Below the pieces are notes generated by a model. It saw only the letters and a list, made by a program, of their open reading frames with translations, was not told the DNA's origin and did not search any database. This document shows, one piece after another, positions 49,006 through 49,751 of a stretch of 49,751 bases of DNA. The DNA comes from Caldimicrobium sp964595655 (GTDB lineage Bacteria; Desulfobacterota; Thermodesulfobacteria; Thermodesulfobacteriales; Thermodesulfobacteriaceae). The position numbers and the translations under genes were made by a program. Numbering within the stretch: the stretch's first letter is position 1; the number at the start of each line of letters is the position of its first letter. The DNA lies in contig CAZQQV010000003.1 of NCBI GenBank assembly GCA_964595655.1, positions 1 through 49,751 on the forward strand, given 5' to 3'.

Positions 49006-49751
49006 ATGAGTCTTTTTGGGACAATGTTTGTGGGCTACACAGGACTCTACAGTGATTCTTTAGCCACCAAGGTTACTGCTGACAATATTACCAATCTGAA
49101 TACCGTTGGCTTTAAGGGCTCAAGGTTTGAATTTGCCAATATGATAGTGAGACAGAGCGAGGTTTTTGGGAGGGAAAGGGGTTATGGCACCAATGTTAAG
49201 GACATTCGGCCTCTTTTTACTCAAGGGGCCATTCAAACAACAGATGTTCCCACAGATCTTGCCATTGTTGGAAAGGGTTTTTTTATCCTTCAGGACAAAA
49301 AGGGAAATATTTTTTATACCCGAGATGGACAATTCTTTATAAATGAGGCGGACAAAGATCATTTTACTCTTCAGAATGCCCTTGGAATGAGCCTTCTTGG
49401 TGCTGATCCTAAGACAACTTCAGCAGATCTAAAAACCCTTAAGCCCTACCTCATTCCAAAGGTAATGCCAGCAAAGGCAACATCCACCATCTTTGCTGAG
49501 CTTATTTTTGATTCAAGGACCCCTGTCAATACAAACACCCTTATAGAGAAGTATGATGCTACAACAAGGCCAGATAAACCCTTGGAGGACGGCTCTTACA
49601 GCTGGGTCTTTGACTGGTATGTGTATGATCAGAGAGGAGATATGGTACCTGTTAGACTTTATGTAGACAGAGGGGATAATCCCAATACTTACGAAGTTTT
49701 ACTTGCTCTTTCTGACCCTGCAAAGGATGGAAGGGGAGATGGTAAGATGAA
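49006..49751 (+). CDS. flgE: flagellar hook protein FlgE (partial, runs off the window)
   Basis: Main hook subunit. The first 248 residues are present. The N-terminus MSLFGTMFVGYTGLYSDSL, followed by VTADNITNLNTVGFKGSR, is the conserved axial-protein rod domain. The segment DLAIVGKGFFILQDKKGN and YTRDGQF is the FlgE/F/G core. Position right after flgD identifies it as FlgE rather than FlgG. The 3' end lies beyond base 49751. Confidence 0.92.
   Translation, partial: MSLFGTMFVGYTGLYSDSLATKVTADNITNLNTVGFKGSRFEFANMIVRQSEVFGRERGYGTNVKDIRPLFTQGAIQTTDVPTDLAIVGKGFFILQDKKGNIFYTRDGQFFINEADKDHFTLQNALGMSLLGADPKTTSADLKTLKPYLIPKVMPAKATSTIFAELIFDSRTPVNTNTLIEKYDATTRPDKPLEDGSYSWVFDWYVYDQRGDMVPVRLYVDRGDNPNTYEVLLALSDPAKDGRGDGKM

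Noticed and set aside
1..49751. CRISPR array, insertion sequence, prophage or defence island
   Set aside because: No regular repeat-spacer series, transposase, integrase or known defence gene was seen; gene order is core-like throughout.

Overview
The window is a gene-dense, AT-rich (roughly 40% GC by eye) chromosomal segment from a Gram-negative, flagellated, probably thermophilic and sulfur-metabolising bacterium. Several features point to the Thermodesulfobacteria (Thermodesulfobacterium/Caldimicrobium-like). There is a genuine DsrC with both C-terminal redox cysteines, and a DsrE-like protein. Proteins are rich in Lys and Glu, genes overlap by 1-20 nt in long operons, and the tmRNA encodes a proteolysis tag reading ANEYSYALAA. 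The phylum call is an inference from gene content. A run of exactly 100 N inside fliK shows that this is a draft assembly.

Layout: (1) 1-8.2 kb: proA-nadD-mutS, then a secreted LysM/AMIN/amidase_3 cell-wall hydrolase whose 5' part starts inside mutS without an ATG/GTG/TTG, then a NamZ-type (DUF1343) muramidase. (2) 8.2-13 kb: dsrE-like gene and the elongasome operon mreC-mreD-mrdA-rodA. (3) 13-19 kb: F1Fo ATP synthase operon atpF'-F-H-A-G-D-C (no a or c subunit genes here), closed by a strong intrinsic terminator. (4) 19-25.6 kb: 5-formyl-THF cycloligase, YggS, ComEC with a degenerate C-terminal domain, archease, an ASKHA-type activator and der. (5) 25.6-27.8 kb, minus strand: pilZ-motA-motB driven by a near-perfect sigma-28 promoter. 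(6) 27.9-29.8 kb: family II pyrophosphatase and convergent nadC. (7) 29.9-40.9 kb: grpE-dnaK-pdxA, a giant AsmA-like protein, a pseudouridine synthase, CooT-like, a Cys-rich small protein, argS, a SPOR protein and a GNAT enzyme. (8) 41-42.5 kb: dsrC, a secreted HhH/DUF4124 protein and a HAD hydrolase. (9) 42.6-46.1 kb: hyuA-hyuB with its own promoter. (10) tmRNA on the minus strand. (11) 46.45-46.9 kb: the only long non-coding stretch, with stem-forming inverted repeats and a sigma-54-type promoter. (12) fliK-flgD-flgE hook genes, flgE running off the end.

Functionally the window is mostly core biology: envelope growth, energy conservation, motility under alternative sigma factors, NAD/B6/proline synthesis, chaperones and dissimilatory sulfur metabolism. 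I did not find an obvious defence island, mobile element or CRISPR array. The most unusual signals are the non-canonical start of the LysM amidase, the structured intergenic region beside ssrA with its sigma-54 site, the degenerate ComEC tail, the ferredoxin-less ASKHA protein, and the compact sigma-70/sigma-28 regulatory region of pilZ-motAB.
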